64,000 bases of DNA. Origin: Candidatus Blautia faecipullorum (lineage in GTDB: Bacteria > Bacillota > Clostridia > Lachnospirales > Lachnospiraceae). Positions within the stretch are counted from its first letter, which is position 1, and each line of letters starts with the position of its first letter. The stretch covers positions 1 to 64,000 of the forward strand of contig DXEG01000037.1 in the NCBI GenBank assembly GCA_019115125.1, in the 5' to 3' direction. The translations under genes were made by a program, and so were the position numbers. Below, piece by piece: positions 23,444-32,812 of this stretch. Under the pieces are notes generated by a model. That model saw only the letters and a program-made list of their open reading frames with translations, did no database searches and had not been told where the DNA came from.

Positions 23444-25188
23444 TATATCTCCTCCTTTTCCAGCATCGGGATTTTTATTCCGACTGTCGTTCCGAAGGTC
23501 TCGTGGCTTTCCACGGACAGTCCATATCCTTTTCCGTAATATAGTTCAATGCGGGTATGTATATTTGTGAGACCGATACTTTGCTTGCTGCGATGTCCCA
23601 GGTCTGTAAAACGTGCCTCATCGAGAAATCGGCTCTTTAATTCCTCAAGCTTCTCCGGCGGTATTCCTTTTCCGTTGTCAGTTACCGTCAGACAGATCAT
23701 CCGGTTTTCCTTTCGCCCGGTGATTGTAATACAATCGCCGAAGGTGCAGTAACCCAGGCCATGATAGAGTGCGTTTTCTACCAGTGGCTGGAGAATAAGC
23801 TTTAATACTTTCATCCGCTTCAATTCTGGGGGGATTTGCATATCCACTCTGAAGCGGTTGTCAAAGCGGATCTGCTGTATAGAGACGTAGTCGTTTACAT
23901 GCTTTAGTTCATCTTCGAGCGTTACCAGCTCGCTTGGAGTTTTTATACTGTACCGGAACATATTTCCCAGAGCCATGGACATGGTCGCGATCTGCTCATT
24001 GTCATCCAGTTCGGCCATACTGTTGATGGACTCCAGAGTATTAAACAGGAAATGTGAATTGATTCTTGCTTCCAATGATTTCATCTGAGCGTCCAATGTG
24101 ATCAGTTTGTCCTGATAGTCCTTCTTTATGGAAGCGTTTAGTTCTTCAATCATGTTGTTGTATTCATTATAAAGAGTTCCTATCTCATCCGTACGGTTCA
24201 GATACCGGGAGGAGGTTGTAAGATGTCTTCCGTCCTGCCTGGACATTTTTCGGCTCAAGTGCTCGATCGGATAGGTCAGGCTTCTCGATAGAAAGAAGGC
24301 GATCAGCACAGCGCCCGCAAAGGAAACGGCAGCGGCGGCAATGATTACCAGACCAGTGAAGCTGTATTCCCTGAATAGGGCGTCCATATCGACTGAAGCC
24401 GAAAGTACCAGATTTGGAAAGTCGAGCTCTGTCTCGTAAGTTTTCATGCGCCTGGATTGTCCGATAGTCTCATCCGGATAAGTATCGGCATATAAAGTGC
24501 TGCCGGAGGACGTGTCTTTCAGGATAAAATGTGTAACCTCGGGATAGGAGTTTATGCTGCTGATATCAAAAAGTTCAGGACTGCAGTCTATGACCAGGAC
24601 TCCCAAAAATTCATGCGTATATACATCATGCAGGCTTTGCGCGAAAAAAACGCTCTCTGTTTTTCCGTAGAAAAGCTCATGGTCTTTCACAGGGCTGATA
24701 TAAAGCGCTCCGTTTAATTCCAGAGTATCCTGATACCAGCCGTCGTTCTCGGGAGAATAATCAGGTGGGATGCCCCCGTTCTGCGAATTCTGATGTTCAA
24801 GGATCACACCGGAAGGTGTAAAAACATAAAGTCCGTAAATATAATCATAAGAATAAAGGACATTTTCGCAGACAAACCGGATATTTTCATTGGCGCGGAG
24901 GGCCTCGTAGTCACTGTGAAACTCTTCCGGGTCTGAAAAATCCTTCAGATTCTCAATAATCGAAAAATTTCCGTCCGCATAAAAGGTAAAGAGTCCTGCT
25001 GTTGATTTGATAGTGGAGATGGTCGAGTTCAATTCTTTTTCAGCGTTGCTGAACATGTTGGATACCAGACTGTCAATACGCTGATTTGTAATATCGATAT
25101 AACGGCTGTACGCGACAAATGTAATAAAACATAGTGGTACAACAGCGACAGTAATAAAAACCAGAAAAACTTTTGTCCGCAGCTTCAT
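23443..25188 (-). CDS. YesM-type membrane sensor histidine kinase
   Basis: 581 residues from ATG 25188, with AGAGGAAT upstream; the frame extends to 25239 without start signals. One membrane helix near residues 7-28 and another near 275-297 flank a dCache-like extracellular sensor. HAMP follows (about 300-350), then the His_kinase domain with LEARINSHFLFNTLESINSM. The HATPase has NALYHGL, TDNGKGIPPEKL and SIGLTNIHTRI. YesM kinases sense extracellular sugars, often with a binding protein, and phosphorylate the YesN regulator encoded next to it. Confidence 0.92.
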   Translation of the reverse strand: MKLRTKVFLVFITVAVVPLCFITFVAYSRYIDITNQRIDSLVSNMFSNAEKELNSTISTIKSTAGLFTFYADGNFSIIENLKDFSDPEEFHSDYEALRANENIRFVCENVLYSYDYIYGLYVFTPSGVILEHQNSQNGGIPPDYSPENDGWYQDTLELNGALYISPVKDHELFYGKTESVFFAQSLHDVYTHEFLGVLVIDCSPELFDISSINSYPEVTHFILKDTSSGSTLYADTYPDETIGQSRRMKTYETELDFPNLVLSASVDMDALFREYSFTGLVIIAAAAVSFAGAVLIAFFLSRSLTYPIEHLSRKMSRQDGRHLTTSSRYLNRTDEIGTLYNEYNNMIEELNASIKKDYQDKLITLDAQMKSLEARINSHFLFNTLESINSMAELDDNEQIATMSMALGNMFRYSIKTPSELVTLEDELKHVNDYVSIQQIRFDNRFRVDMQIPPELKRMKVLKLILQPLVENALYHGLGYCTFGDCITITGRKENRMICLTVTDNGKGIPPEKLEELKSRFLDEARFTDLGHRSKQSIGLTNIHTRIELYYGKGYGLSVESHETFGTTVGIKIPMLEKEEI

Positions 25189-25302
25189 GACAGATTCCTC
25201 TCTGTGCATTTTAAATCTAAAAAAAGTATACCATAACACCTGACAAAAGTATACTCATAATTGTGCTACAATGAGCCCATGAAGAAAAGGAGGAAGTAAC
25301 TT

Positions 25303-26616
25303 ATGAAAAGAAAGAGACTAGCAGCAGTTCTGCTTACAGGGATGCTGTCGATGGGATTGCTTGCCGGATGCGGTACCGAAAGTACAGATAAGGGAGGAGA
25401 TGAAGGAGAATCCTCGGGAAAGAAGACCATCACCATGATGTTCCAGGGAGTTACGGCAGAAAATGATTTTGAAACGACAGTACTGCCTGGACTTATAGAG
25501 GAACAGTTTCCGGATGTAACGGTGGAGATCACGAAACTTCCGGATGAACAGTATTATACAGCACTGAAGACGAAGCTTGCTTCAGGAGAATGTCCGGACA
25601 TTATCAAGGTGCAGCCCAGACATGCAGGCGCCAACGCGGTAGTCAGTCTGGCAGAGGCAGGATACCTTGAGCCGCTTACAGATCTGGAGTTCATTCAGGA
25701 GGAGCCCGACAGCGCAAAGGAAGATATGACCTATGACGGTGAGGTGTACGCGGCGTCAACCGGACTTTCCATTCTGGGAACCTGGTATAACAAAGACATG
25801 TTTGAGGAGAACAACCTCGAAATCCCGACGAATTGGGATGAGTTCTTAAATTGCTGTAAAGTGCTCAAAGATGCGGGAATCCAGCCGATTGTCATGGGAG
25901 ACAAGGACATGTTTGTAACACAGTTCGGTCTGTATCAGATCGCGGCGAACCAGCTCTATCCGGAGAACCCGGACTATGATGAACAATTAGCTTCCGGAGA
26001 CGCCTCTTTTACAGATGAGGGGACATGGGACACCATTCTTGACATGTACAATACTCTGTATGAGGAAGGATATGTAGATGAGTCCTCGCTGGGATTGGGA
26101 CAGCAGCAGGCACAGCAGAAATTTATCGATGGAGAGGCTGCGATGACATTTGACGGAAGTTTCAGCCATGCGGCGGTATGCGCGGACGGATCGGCTGAAT
26201 TTGAGAGAGGTTTCTTCCCTCTTCCGGCAAATGATGAGGGAGAAGATACATATGCATGTATCGCCGGAGCAAGTGGTATTGCTGTCTATTCTGGATCAGA
26301 GAACAAGGATATATGTAAAGAAATTCTTCAGAGCTGGTTTGGAGGCGAGTCCGATATTTACAGTGGATGGGCGGACAATGACAAGCCGATCATTTCCTGG
26401 GGACCGGCGTCAGAGAATATTGATCCGTTATTCCAGCTGTTCGCTGATATGTACAACGAAGGGAAATCCTATTACTTCTGTAATCAGGGATGGCCGTCCG
26501 GGACAGAGAACGAGATGGAGGCTAAATTCTCCGAGCTGATCGGAGGACAGGGAACCACTGTGAAGGATATTACAGAGAGTATGCAGCTGAAATATGAAGA
26601 TCTGAGCGGAAACTAA
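25303..26616 (+). CDS. Sugar ABC transporter substrate-binding lipoprotein
   Basis: 437 residues from ATG 25303 (AGGAGG upstream). Lipoprotein signal peptide: MKRKRLAAVLLTG..., lipobox LLAGC with the lipidated Cys at residue 23, then a Gly/Glu linker. The body is a family 1 solute-binding protein (about residues 44-437: TITMMFQGVTAEN..., aromatic-rich ligand cleft typical of oligosaccharide binders). It should bind the glycan fragment processed by the GH31 and GH78 enzymes downstream. It is divergent from yesMN and is the first gene of the operon. Confidence 0.92.
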   Translation: MKRKRLAAVLLTGMLSMGLLAGCGTESTDKGGDEGESSGKKTITMMFQGVTAENDFETTVLPGLIEEQFPDVTVEITKLPDEQYYTALKTKLASGECPDIIKVQPRHAGANAVVSLAEAGYLEPLTDLEFIQEEPDSAKEDMTYDGEVYAASTGLSILGTWYNKDMFEENNLEIPTNWDEFLNCCKVLKDAGIQPIVMGDKDMFVTQFGLYQIAANQLYPENPDYDEQLASGDASFTDEGTWDTILDMYNTLYEEGYVDESSLGLGQQQAQQKFIDGEAAMTFDGSFSHAAVCADGSAEFERGFFPLPANDEGEDTYACIAGASGIAVYSGSENKDICKEILQSWFGGESDIYSGWADNDKPIISWGPASENIDPLFQLFADMYNEGKSYYFCNQGWPSGTENEMEAKFSELIGGQGTTVKDITESMQLKYEDLSGN

Positions 26617-26628
26617 AAAACGTGAAGA

Positions 26629-26658
26629 ACAGGAGCTTGGAAACAGGCTCCTGTTTTC
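26629..26658 (+). terminator. Intra-operon hairpin between binding protein and permease genes
   Basis: ACAGGAGC / GCTCCTGT with a 10-nt loop, followed by TTTTC. It likely stops a share of transcripts, or protects the upstream mRNA end, so that the binding protein is made in excess over the membrane parts. Confidence 0.7.
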
Positions 26659-26674
26659 AAGAGAGGGATTGGAC

Positions 26675-27574
26675 ATGAAAAGAGGAAAAAAGAAAAAGTC
26701 ACTGGTGTTCCCAGGAAGAATGTACTGGTTTATGATTCCGGCCCTGGCATTTTTTATTACATTCTGGATTATACCGGTATTCCAGTTGTTTTATTACAGT
26801 ATGACGAATTTTAATGGAATCAATTATAATTACGACTTTGTCGGAATGAAAAATTATCTGACGCTGTTTAAGGAAGGTACGCTGATTAATGCTACGAAAA
26901 ATACTCTCATTTATACGGTAATCATGGTAGCCGCAAGTAATATACTTGGACTCGCTTTGGCGATGGCTTTGAACGTGAAGATAAGAGGAAAGGCATTTTT
27001 TCGTACAGTTTCTTTTATACCGGCACTTTTCAGCGCGATTGTCGTTGGATTCATCTGGTCGTATGTGTATATGCCAAACGGAGGAATGATATCATCGATT
27101 CTGGAACTGTTTGGGGTACAGGAAGGAACCTTCAACGTACTGGGAAATTACAAAACAGCTCTGTACGCGATCGCGCTTGTGGAGGTGTGGAAGGGCTTTG
27201 GTACGACCATGCTGATCTACCTGGCAGGACTGCAGACAGTGGACGAATCTTTAATTGAGGCGGGAAGAATCGACGGATGCAGTGAATGGCAGCTTATCAG
27301 GAAGATCAAGCTTCCATTGATTTCAGCCACAATAACCATCAATGTGATTCTGAGCATCATAAGCGGTCTGAAAGCATTTGACTACTCTTTCATTATGACG
27401 AACGGAGGCCCCGGTAAATCTACAAATACGCTGATGTTTACTATATATAAAATTGCTTTTAATGATCAGATGATGGGGAAGGCAAGTGCGCTTTCTGTAG
27501 TTGCCTTTATTGTAATCATTCTGATTACGGTATGTATGCTGATCTTTATGAATAAAAGAGAGGTGGAGTTATGA
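26675..27574 (+). CDS. Sugar ABC transporter permease (MalF/UgpA-like)
   Basis: 299 residues. ATG 26675 is preferred over TTG 26669 because GAGAGGG (26661-26667) is then properly spaced. Six membrane segments. The EAA loop that contacts the ATPase is ESLIEAGRIDGCSEWQLIRKIKLPL (about residues 191-215). It is the carbohydrate-uptake type 1 permease partner of the next gene. No ATP-binding subunit is encoded here; such importers usually share a housekeeping MsmK-type ATPase. Confidence 0.92.
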   Translation: MKRGKKKKSLVFPGRMYWFMIPALAFFITFWIIPVFQLFYYSMTNFNGINYNYDFVGMKNYLTLFKEGTLINATKNTLIYTVIMVAASNILGLALAMALNVKIRGKAFFRTVSFIPALFSAIVVGFIWSYVYMPNGGMISSILELFGVQEGTFNVLGNYKTALYAIALVEVWKGFGTTMLIYLAGLQTVDESLIEAGRIDGCSEWQLIRKIKLPLISATITINVILSIISGLKAFDYSFIMTNGGPGKSTNTLMFTIYKIAFNDQMMGKASALSVVAFIVIILITVCMLIFMNKREVEL

Positions 27575-28440
27575 TGAAGAAAAGAAAAGCTTACAAAGAA
27601 AAAGAAGCAACAGCAAAACTGACGCCGGGTATCATCCTTTTGTATATTATTTTGATCCTGTTCAGTCTGCTGATCATATCTCCGCTTCTGATCGTATTGT
27701 CCAGCGCTCTGAGAGAGCCGGGCAACATGGAGTCTCCGCTTTTGCTTTTCAGGCAGTTTTCTCTTGAGAGTTTTAAGAGTGCATTTACCCAGATGAACTA
27801 TCCAGCGCAGCTTATGAACAGCATTCTGATAACAGTGCTTTCAGTCGTTATTATTATTTTGCTCGCGACTATGGCAGCGTATCCGATTACAAGAATTAAG
27901 AGAAAGGCGAGTCGGTTCTTTTATTTCTTCTTTATCGCGGGACTGGTGATTCCCTCACAGATGGTCATCGTTCCTATTGCGCAGATGTTCAGGAACCTGT
28001 CGATACCGAATACGAGATTTACTCCGATGATCATGTTCGTTACATGCAGTCTTCCGTTTTCGGTCTTTCTGTTTTCGGGATTTATGAAAGGCGTGCCGGA
28101 GGAGATCGAAGAGTCAGCCTATCTGGACGGCTGCGGACTGATCAAAAGATTCTTCCTGGTAGTATTTCCGCTGCTCAAACCGGCGACGGTTTCGGTGGCG
28201 ATTACCCAGGGAATGTGGATATGGAATGATTATTTCTTCCCTATGGTATTTGTATCAAAGTCAAGCCAGTATACGCTTCCGATGGGAATGATACAGTTCC
28301 TGGGAGATAAAGAGAATCCGGCGCAGTGGAATACGTTGTTCGCGGCATGTGTGCTTTGCGCGATCCCGCTGATCGTTGTATTCGCCGTCATGCAGAAACA
28401 ATTTATAAACGGTATCGCGGCGGGAGCAGTCAAGGGGTAA
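27571..28440 (+). CDS. Sugar ABC transporter permease (MalG/UgpE-like)
   Basis: 289 residues from ATG 27571 (second ATG at 27574), overlapping the previous stop by four bases. Six membrane segments after a basic N-terminal tail. EAA loop EEIEESAYLDGCGLIKRFFLVVFPLLKP (about residues 175-202). It forms the heterodimeric channel with the 26675 permease. Confidence 0.92.
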   Translation: MMKKRKAYKEKEATAKLTPGIILLYIILILFSLLIISPLLIVLSSALREPGNMESPLLLFRQFSLESFKSAFTQMNYPAQLMNSILITVLSVVIIILLATMAAYPITRIKRKASRFFYFFFIAGLVIPSQMVIVPIAQMFRNLSIPNTRFTPMIMFVTCSLPFSVFLFSGFMKGVPEEIEESAYLDGCGLIKRFFLVVFPLLKPATVSVAITQGMWIWNDYFFPMVFVSKSSQYTLPMGMIQFLGDKENPAQWNTLFAACVLCAIPLIVVFAVMQKQFINGIAAGAVKG

Positions 28441-28469
28441 TGAGAGACAGGCACAGGAGGAAGGACGCA

Positions 28470-29993
28470 ATGCAGATTCAAATTCCCGAAAATGAATACT
28501 GGTACGGAGGGTATGTATGGGGATCGGAGTCAATGCCCGTCAGGGGGCAGGACAGAAAGGTGTTTGATTTTACCATTAATTCTACGCCAAATCAGGGTGT
28601 GCCGCTGCTTCTGTCCAGTCAGGGAAGATACCTGTGGGGAGACGATGGCTCCTGGGCAGTCATGGAGAACGGGACGATACTGACAGAAGGGGATATGGAG
28701 ATCAGGGAAGGGTACGGAAATCTGCGCGGAGCTTATAAAAATGTGATGAAAAGACATTTTCCCTTCCGGAATATCACACTGGACAACGTTCTTTTTGAGA
28801 AGCCGGTATACAATACCTGGATTGAACTGACTTTTAACCAGAATGAAAAGGACATACTGGACTATGCCGGAGACATGCTGGAACACGGAATGCCACCCGG
28901 AGTCCTTATGATCGATGACGGCTGGTCAGACTATTACGGGAAATGGACATTTAATGTGGAGAGGTTTCCTCACCCGGAAGATATGATCAGGAAGCTTCAC
29001 GATATGGGGTTTCAGGTTATGCTCTGGGTATGCCCCTATGTCACGCCGGATACAACGGCTTACCGTGAGGCAGAGTGCAGAGGACTTCTGATCAGAAAAA
29101 ATGGGGAACCGTTTATTCTCAAATGGTGGAACGGATATTCCGCCGCTCTTGATCTGTCCTGTCCGGAAGCAGTAAAGTGGCTGGATATCCAGCTTAAGAA
29201 ACTTATCGATGCAGGAATTGATGGATTTAAGTTTGATGCAGGGGACAGTTCCTATTATGACAGAGGTCAGCAGACCTTCGGAGATGTCCTGCCGGATGAG
29301 ATGTCACGTCTCTGGTGCTTGTACGGGGAGAAGTATCCTCTCAACGAGTACCGGGCGGCGTGGAAGGCGGGCGGCCTGTCTCTGATGCAGCGTCTGTGCG
29401 ACAAACCGCACAGCTGGGGAAAGGACGGGATTGGCGCTCTGATCCCGGATATGCTCGCCCAGGGGATTCTGGGGATGCCGTTCGGAAGTCCGGATATGAT
29501 CGGCGGAGGAGAATATCTGAATTTCCTTGAGAACAGTGACCGGCTGGATCAGGAACTCTTTGTGCGGCATGCGGAGATCGCGTGTCTTATGCCGGTGATG
29601 CAGTTCTCGGCGGCACCGTGGAGAGTGCTTGATCAGGAGCATTTCAGAGCTGTGAAAAGAAGCGTGCAGATCAGGCAGGAGACGCTTCCGTATCTGATGG
29701 AATGTATAGAAGATGCGAAAAGAACGGGAGAACCGGTGATCCGTTATATGGAATATGCGTTTCCGGGCTGCGGCATGGCAGGGGAAAATACACAGTTTAT
29801 GGCAGGAGAGAGACTTTTAGTGGCCCCGGTGTATGAGAAGGGAGCTTCCGGTCGGAAAGTGACTGTCCCACGCGGGAAATGGCGTCTCGCGGACAGAGTA
29901 ATAGAAGGCGACGGTTCGGAACAGTTCTTCGTAACTGAACCGGGAGTGCCGGTCATGCTCTGGTATATGGGGGAAAAGGAGGAAAATGTATGA
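28470..29993 (+). CDS. Glycoside hydrolase family 31
   Basis: 507 residues. ATG 28470 follows CACAGGAGGA; the frame extends to 28326 but overlaps the permease. The (beta/alpha)8 region shows PGVLMIDDGWSDYYGKW, GFQVMLWVCPYVTPDT, and the nucleophile motif DAGIDGFKFDAGDSSYY (Asp at about residue 255). The C-terminal beta part contains MPVMQFSAAPWRVLD and PVIRYMEYAFPG. It is short for GH31 and has no secretion signal, so it works on imported oligosaccharide. GH31 includes alpha-glucosidases, alpha-xylosidases and sulfoquinovosidases; specificity cannot be told. It is translationally coupled to the rhamnosidase gene. Confidence 0.85.
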   Translation: MQIQIPENEYWYGGYVWGSESMPVRGQDRKVFDFTINSTPNQGVPLLLSSQGRYLWGDDGSWAVMENGTILTEGDMEIREGYGNLRGAYKNVMKRHFPFRNITLDNVLFEKPVYNTWIELTFNQNEKDILDYAGDMLEHGMPPGVLMIDDGWSDYYGKWTFNVERFPHPEDMIRKLHDMGFQVMLWVCPYVTPDTTAYREAECRGLLIRKNGEPFILKWWNGYSAALDLSCPEAVKWLDIQLKKLIDAGIDGFKFDAGDSSYYDRGQQTFGDVLPDEMSRLWCLYGEKYPLNEYRAAWKAGGLSLMQRLCDKPHSWGKDGIGALIPDMLAQGILGMPFGSPDMIGGGEYLNFLENSDRLDQELFVRHAEIACLMPVMQFSAAPWRVLDQEHFRAVKRSVQIRQETLPYLMECIEDAKRTGEPVIRYMEYAFPGCGMAGENTQFMAGERLLVAPVYEKGASGRKVTVPRGKWRLADRVIEGDGSEQFFVTEPGVPVMLWYMGEKEENV

Positions 29994-32170
29994 ACCGTGG
30001 AGTCAGATGGATCAGCCCTCAGGAAGATATGAAAGATGTGTGCCCTGTCTTTATGAAGCGATGGAAGTCTGAGAAAAAGCCGGTGAAAGCGGAATTGACT
30101 CTGACAGCTCTGGGCGTGTACTGTGCGTATATCAATGGAAAAAGAGTCAGCGACCAGGTTCTGGCACCCGGATGGACTGCCTACGGGAAACGCCTTCAGT
30201 ATCAGACCTATGACGTCACGGCACTTCTTCGTATGCAGGGAGAAAATGACCTGGAAGTTCTCGTGGGAAAGGGGTGGTATCGTTCCCCCATGGGAGAGCA
30301 GGTAAAGCCGCCCGGGAGCAGAAAACGAATGGCAATGCCGGCGGGACTTTACGGCGGGCTTCGGCTTTTTTATGAGGATGGGAGCTGTGAGGAAATCTGT
30401 ACGGACGTATCCTGGGAATGCGGTGAAAGTTCCGTGCGCTTCAGTGAGATCTACGACGGGGAAGCGTATGACGCGTCATTTGCATCCGGGGAGAAAAAGG
30501 CAGTCAAAGAATTTGCCGGGCCGGATCATACTCTGATTCCTCAGGAGGGGGAAGCCGTCAGAGAACAGGAGATTGTGTATGCGAAGGAGATCATACGCAC
30601 TCCGGCAGGAGAGACTGTGGTAGATTTCGGCCAGGAGATTACCGGATATGTGGAATTCTCTGTAAACGCTCACGAAGGAGAGAGAATCCGCATTCTGCAC
30701 GGAGAAGTTCTGGACGCGCAGGGGAATTTCTACAGGGGAAATTACAGGAGCGCGCGAGCGCAGATTGATTATACCTGCAGGGATGGAGAGCAGACGTGGC
30801 ACCCTCTTCTGACATTTTTTGCCTTCCGCTATATTAAGCTGGAGATGTTTCCCCGGATAGACGAGGTGAAAACCGGGCAGTTCAGAGCGATCGCTGTCTA
30901 TTCGGATATGGAGAGAACAGGCAGGCTTTTTTGTTCTGACGGAGAACTGAACCGCTTTTTCTCTAATGTAATCTGGGGACAGAAGTGTAATTTTTTGGAT
31001 GTGCCAACCGACTGCCCTCAGAGGGATGAACGGTTGGGCTGGACGGGAGACGCCCAGGTCTTTATAAAGGCAGCTTCCTATAATTTTAATGTAAAAAGGT
31101 TTTTCATGAAATGGCTGCGGGATATGAAAGCGGAGCAGGACGAAAGCGGGCTCATCCCGCAGGTGGTGCCGGATTATCTTGAGCGGGGAAGCGCCAGCGC
31201 CGCGTGGGGCGATGCCGCCGTGATCTGTCCGTGGCAGATGTACATGGCTTACGGAGATATTTCTGTATTGCGCGAAATGTACGGTATGATGAAAAAATGG
31301 ACAGATTATATCGGAAATGCTACATCAGAGCCGTATCTGTGGATCGGGGGAGAGCATTTCGGAGACTGGCTAGGACTTGACGCACCTTCCGGAAGTTATA
31401 AGGGCTCATCCAGAGATGACCTGATCGCGTCTGCATTTTATGCCAACTCTGTGAGCCTTGTGATCAAAGCAGGCAAGGCTCTCGGTGAAGATACGCAAAA
31501 GTATGAGAAGTTATATAGTAAGATCGTGCAGGCTTTCAGAGACCGGTTTGACGGGTACTGTACACAGACAGAATATGTATTGGCACTTTGCTTTGAATTG
31601 TCTCCGGATCCAGAAAGAGATGCGCGGCGGCTTGCGGAAATGATCCGGGAAGACGGCAGCAGGCTGCGAACTGGATTTGTGGGAACGCCCTGGCTTCTCC
31701 ACGCGCTGAGCCGACACGGCTATACAGAGCTGGCATACACGCTGCTTTTAAGGAGAGAATATCCGTCCTGGCTGTATTCTGTGAGAAAAGGGGCGACAAC
31801 GGTGTGGGAGCACTGGGACGGGATTATGGAGGACGGTTCCTTCTGGAGCGATGATATGAATTCTTTCAACCACTATGCGTACGGAGCCGTGGCTGACTGG
31901 GTATATGAAGTGGCGGCGGGGATCCGCCCGGTGGAAGAGGCGCCCGGATTCGGCAGAGTAAGGATCGAGCCGCATCCGGATGGCAGACTGGAGTGGCTTG
32001 GCGCCTCCCTGAAAACGAAGTACGGGGAGATTGAGTCAGTGTGGATCCGGACAGATAAGGGATTCCGCTATGAGATCAGTACACCGGTGCCGGCAGAGAT
32101 CCGGATTGACGGAACAGAATATAAAGTAAATGCAGGAAAGTATATGCTTTATTCTCCGGTCTCAAATTAA
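29990..32170 (+). CDS. Alpha-L-rhamnosidase, GH78
   Basis: 726 residues from ATG 29990, overlapping the GH31 stop by four bases. N-terminal beta-sandwich domains (about 1-300, including ALGVYCAYINGKRVSDQVLAPGWT and VVDFGQEITGYVEFSV) precede an (alpha/alpha)6 catalytic domain. The GH78 signature DCPQRDERLGWTGDAQVF carries an acidic catalytic residue. Other conserved parts are GATTVWEHWDGI and a C-terminal beta domain. It has no signal peptide, so it is cytoplasmic. It removes terminal L-rhamnose from the imported glycan or flavonoid glycoside. It is the last gene of the operon, and a terminator follows. Confidence 0.9.
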   Translation: MNRGVRWISPQEDMKDVCPVFMKRWKSEKKPVKAELTLTALGVYCAYINGKRVSDQVLAPGWTAYGKRLQYQTYDVTALLRMQGENDLEVLVGKGWYRSPMGEQVKPPGSRKRMAMPAGLYGGLRLFYEDGSCEEICTDVSWECGESSVRFSEIYDGEAYDASFASGEKKAVKEFAGPDHTLIPQEGEAVREQEIVYAKEIIRTPAGETVVDFGQEITGYVEFSVNAHEGERIRILHGEVLDAQGNFYRGNYRSARAQIDYTCRDGEQTWHPLLTFFAFRYIKLEMFPRIDEVKTGQFRAIAVYSDMERTGRLFCSDGELNRFFSNVIWGQKCNFLDVPTDCPQRDERLGWTGDAQVFIKAASYNFNVKRFFMKWLRDMKAEQDESGLIPQVVPDYLERGSASAAWGDAAVICPWQMYMAYGDISVLREMYGMMKKWTDYIGNATSEPYLWIGGEHFGDWLGLDAPSGSYKGSSRDDLIASAFYANSVSLVIKAGKALGEDTQKYEKLYSKIVQAFRDRFDGYCTQTEYVLALCFELSPDPERDARRLAEMIREDGSRLRTGFVGTPWLLHALSRHGYTELAYTLLLRREYPSWLYSVRKGATTVWEHWDGIMEDGSFWSDDMNSFNHYAYGAVADWVYEVAAGIRPVEEAPGFGRVRIEPHPDGRLEWLGASLKTKYGEIESVWIRTDKGFRYEISTPVPAEIRIDGTEYKVNAGKYMLYSPVSN

Positions 32171-32208
32171 GAAGGAAGAGGAGCGAATGTGCCTTTTTGA
32201 ACAGAGTA

Positions 32209-32243
32209 AGAGCCAGGGCGGCAAAAGCCCTGGCTCTTTGTGT
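32209..32243 (+). terminator. Terminator of the rhamnoside operon
   Basis: AGAGCCAGGGC / GCCCTGGCTCT, perfect 11-bp arms with loop GGCAAAA, then TTTG. Being nearly symmetrical it may also serve the convergent gene at 32249. Confidence 0.8.
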
Positions 32244-32248
32244 GAAAC

Positions 32249-32491
32249 TTACTCAAGAGCTCCCTTCAGCGCCCGGGATAACTGATCCGGACATGAAGTG
32301 GGGCGGTGTCCGCAGCGGATACCCTCCAGGCGGCGGATAGCCTCATGCACATCCATTCCTTCTACCAGACGGGCCACGCCCTGGGTATTGCCGGAGCAGC
32401 CGCCTTCAAATGTTACGTTTCGTACTTTGTTTTCGCCGTCTATTTCAAAATTGATCGCTCTGGAACAAACGCCGCTGGTTTTGTATGTCAT
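32249..32491 (-). CDS. TSCPD domain protein (TIGR03905-like)
   Basis: 80 residues from ATG 32491, with GGAGGAAA upstream. A single TSCPD domain: TSGVCSRAINFEIDGENKVRNVTFEGGCSGNTQGVARLVEGM, ending with the name-giving TSCPDQLSRAL. The Cys residues (positions about 8, 31, 59 and 67) could bind metal. This domain also occurs at the C-terminus of some ribonucleotide reductases. The stand-alone version is conserved in Clostridia, with unknown function. Confidence 0.85.
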   Translation of the reverse strand: MTYKTSGVCSRAINFEIDGENKVRNVTFEGGCSGNTQGVARLVEGMDVHEAIRRLEGIRCGHRPTSCPDQLSRALKGALE

Positions 32492-32587
32492 ATGTTTTTC
32501 CTCCTGTTGCAGAATATTTATTGCCGCGGGCGGCGAAACAGTCAAAAAATCCAATCCCCGCCATCAGCCTTAGATGGACTGAAATCA

Positions 32588-32617
32588 TTACAGTCCGCAG
32601 GCATCTGTGAACCGTAA
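32588..32617. repeat. Short palindromic repeat (family member 1)
   Basis: TTACAGTCCGCAG / CTGTGAACCGTAA, 13-bp arms counting G-U pairs, loop GCAT. It is closely related to the palindrome at 40509-40540 and to the ends of the larger element at 48369-48452. It lies upstream of the TSCPD gene. Confidence 0.6.
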
Positions 32618-32658
32618 CAGCGACTTTTCTGCTTATTATAACAGAAATGAAAAAAAGT

Positions 32659-32687
32659 TTCCATATAAACTAAAGTTTTGCTATAAT
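32659..32687 (+). promoter_or_regulatory. Promoter of mtnN
   Basis: TTCCAT (32659-32664), 17-nt spacer, TATAAT (32682-32687). The predicted transcript would start near 32694, exactly where the repeated element 32694-32788 begins, giving a leader of about 120 nt. Confidence 0.6.
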
Positions 32688-32693
32688 GAATTA

Positions 32694-32788
32694 TGACAGT
32701 TCAACCATACAGGGGTGGGAAGAGTGGTGTCAGCCACAGTAAGCACACAGTGCGGTTTTACGAATGGCGCATGACTGAACGGTTATGC
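32694..32788 (+). repeat. Leader element shared with dnaD (copy 1)
   Basis: About 95 nt. Core AGCCACAGTAAGCACACAGT then GCGGTTTTACG, flanked by CAGTTCAACCATAC on the left and GACTGAACGGTTATG on the right, which are partly complementary. The same core and flanks occur in the 5' region of dnaD (48369-48452), in the same orientation relative to the gene. It fills most of the predicted 5' leader of mtnN. It could be a structured cis-regulatory RNA or a mobile palindromic element. Confidence 0.65.
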
Positions 32789-32812
32789 AATTCACGATAG
32801 GAGAATGAGATT

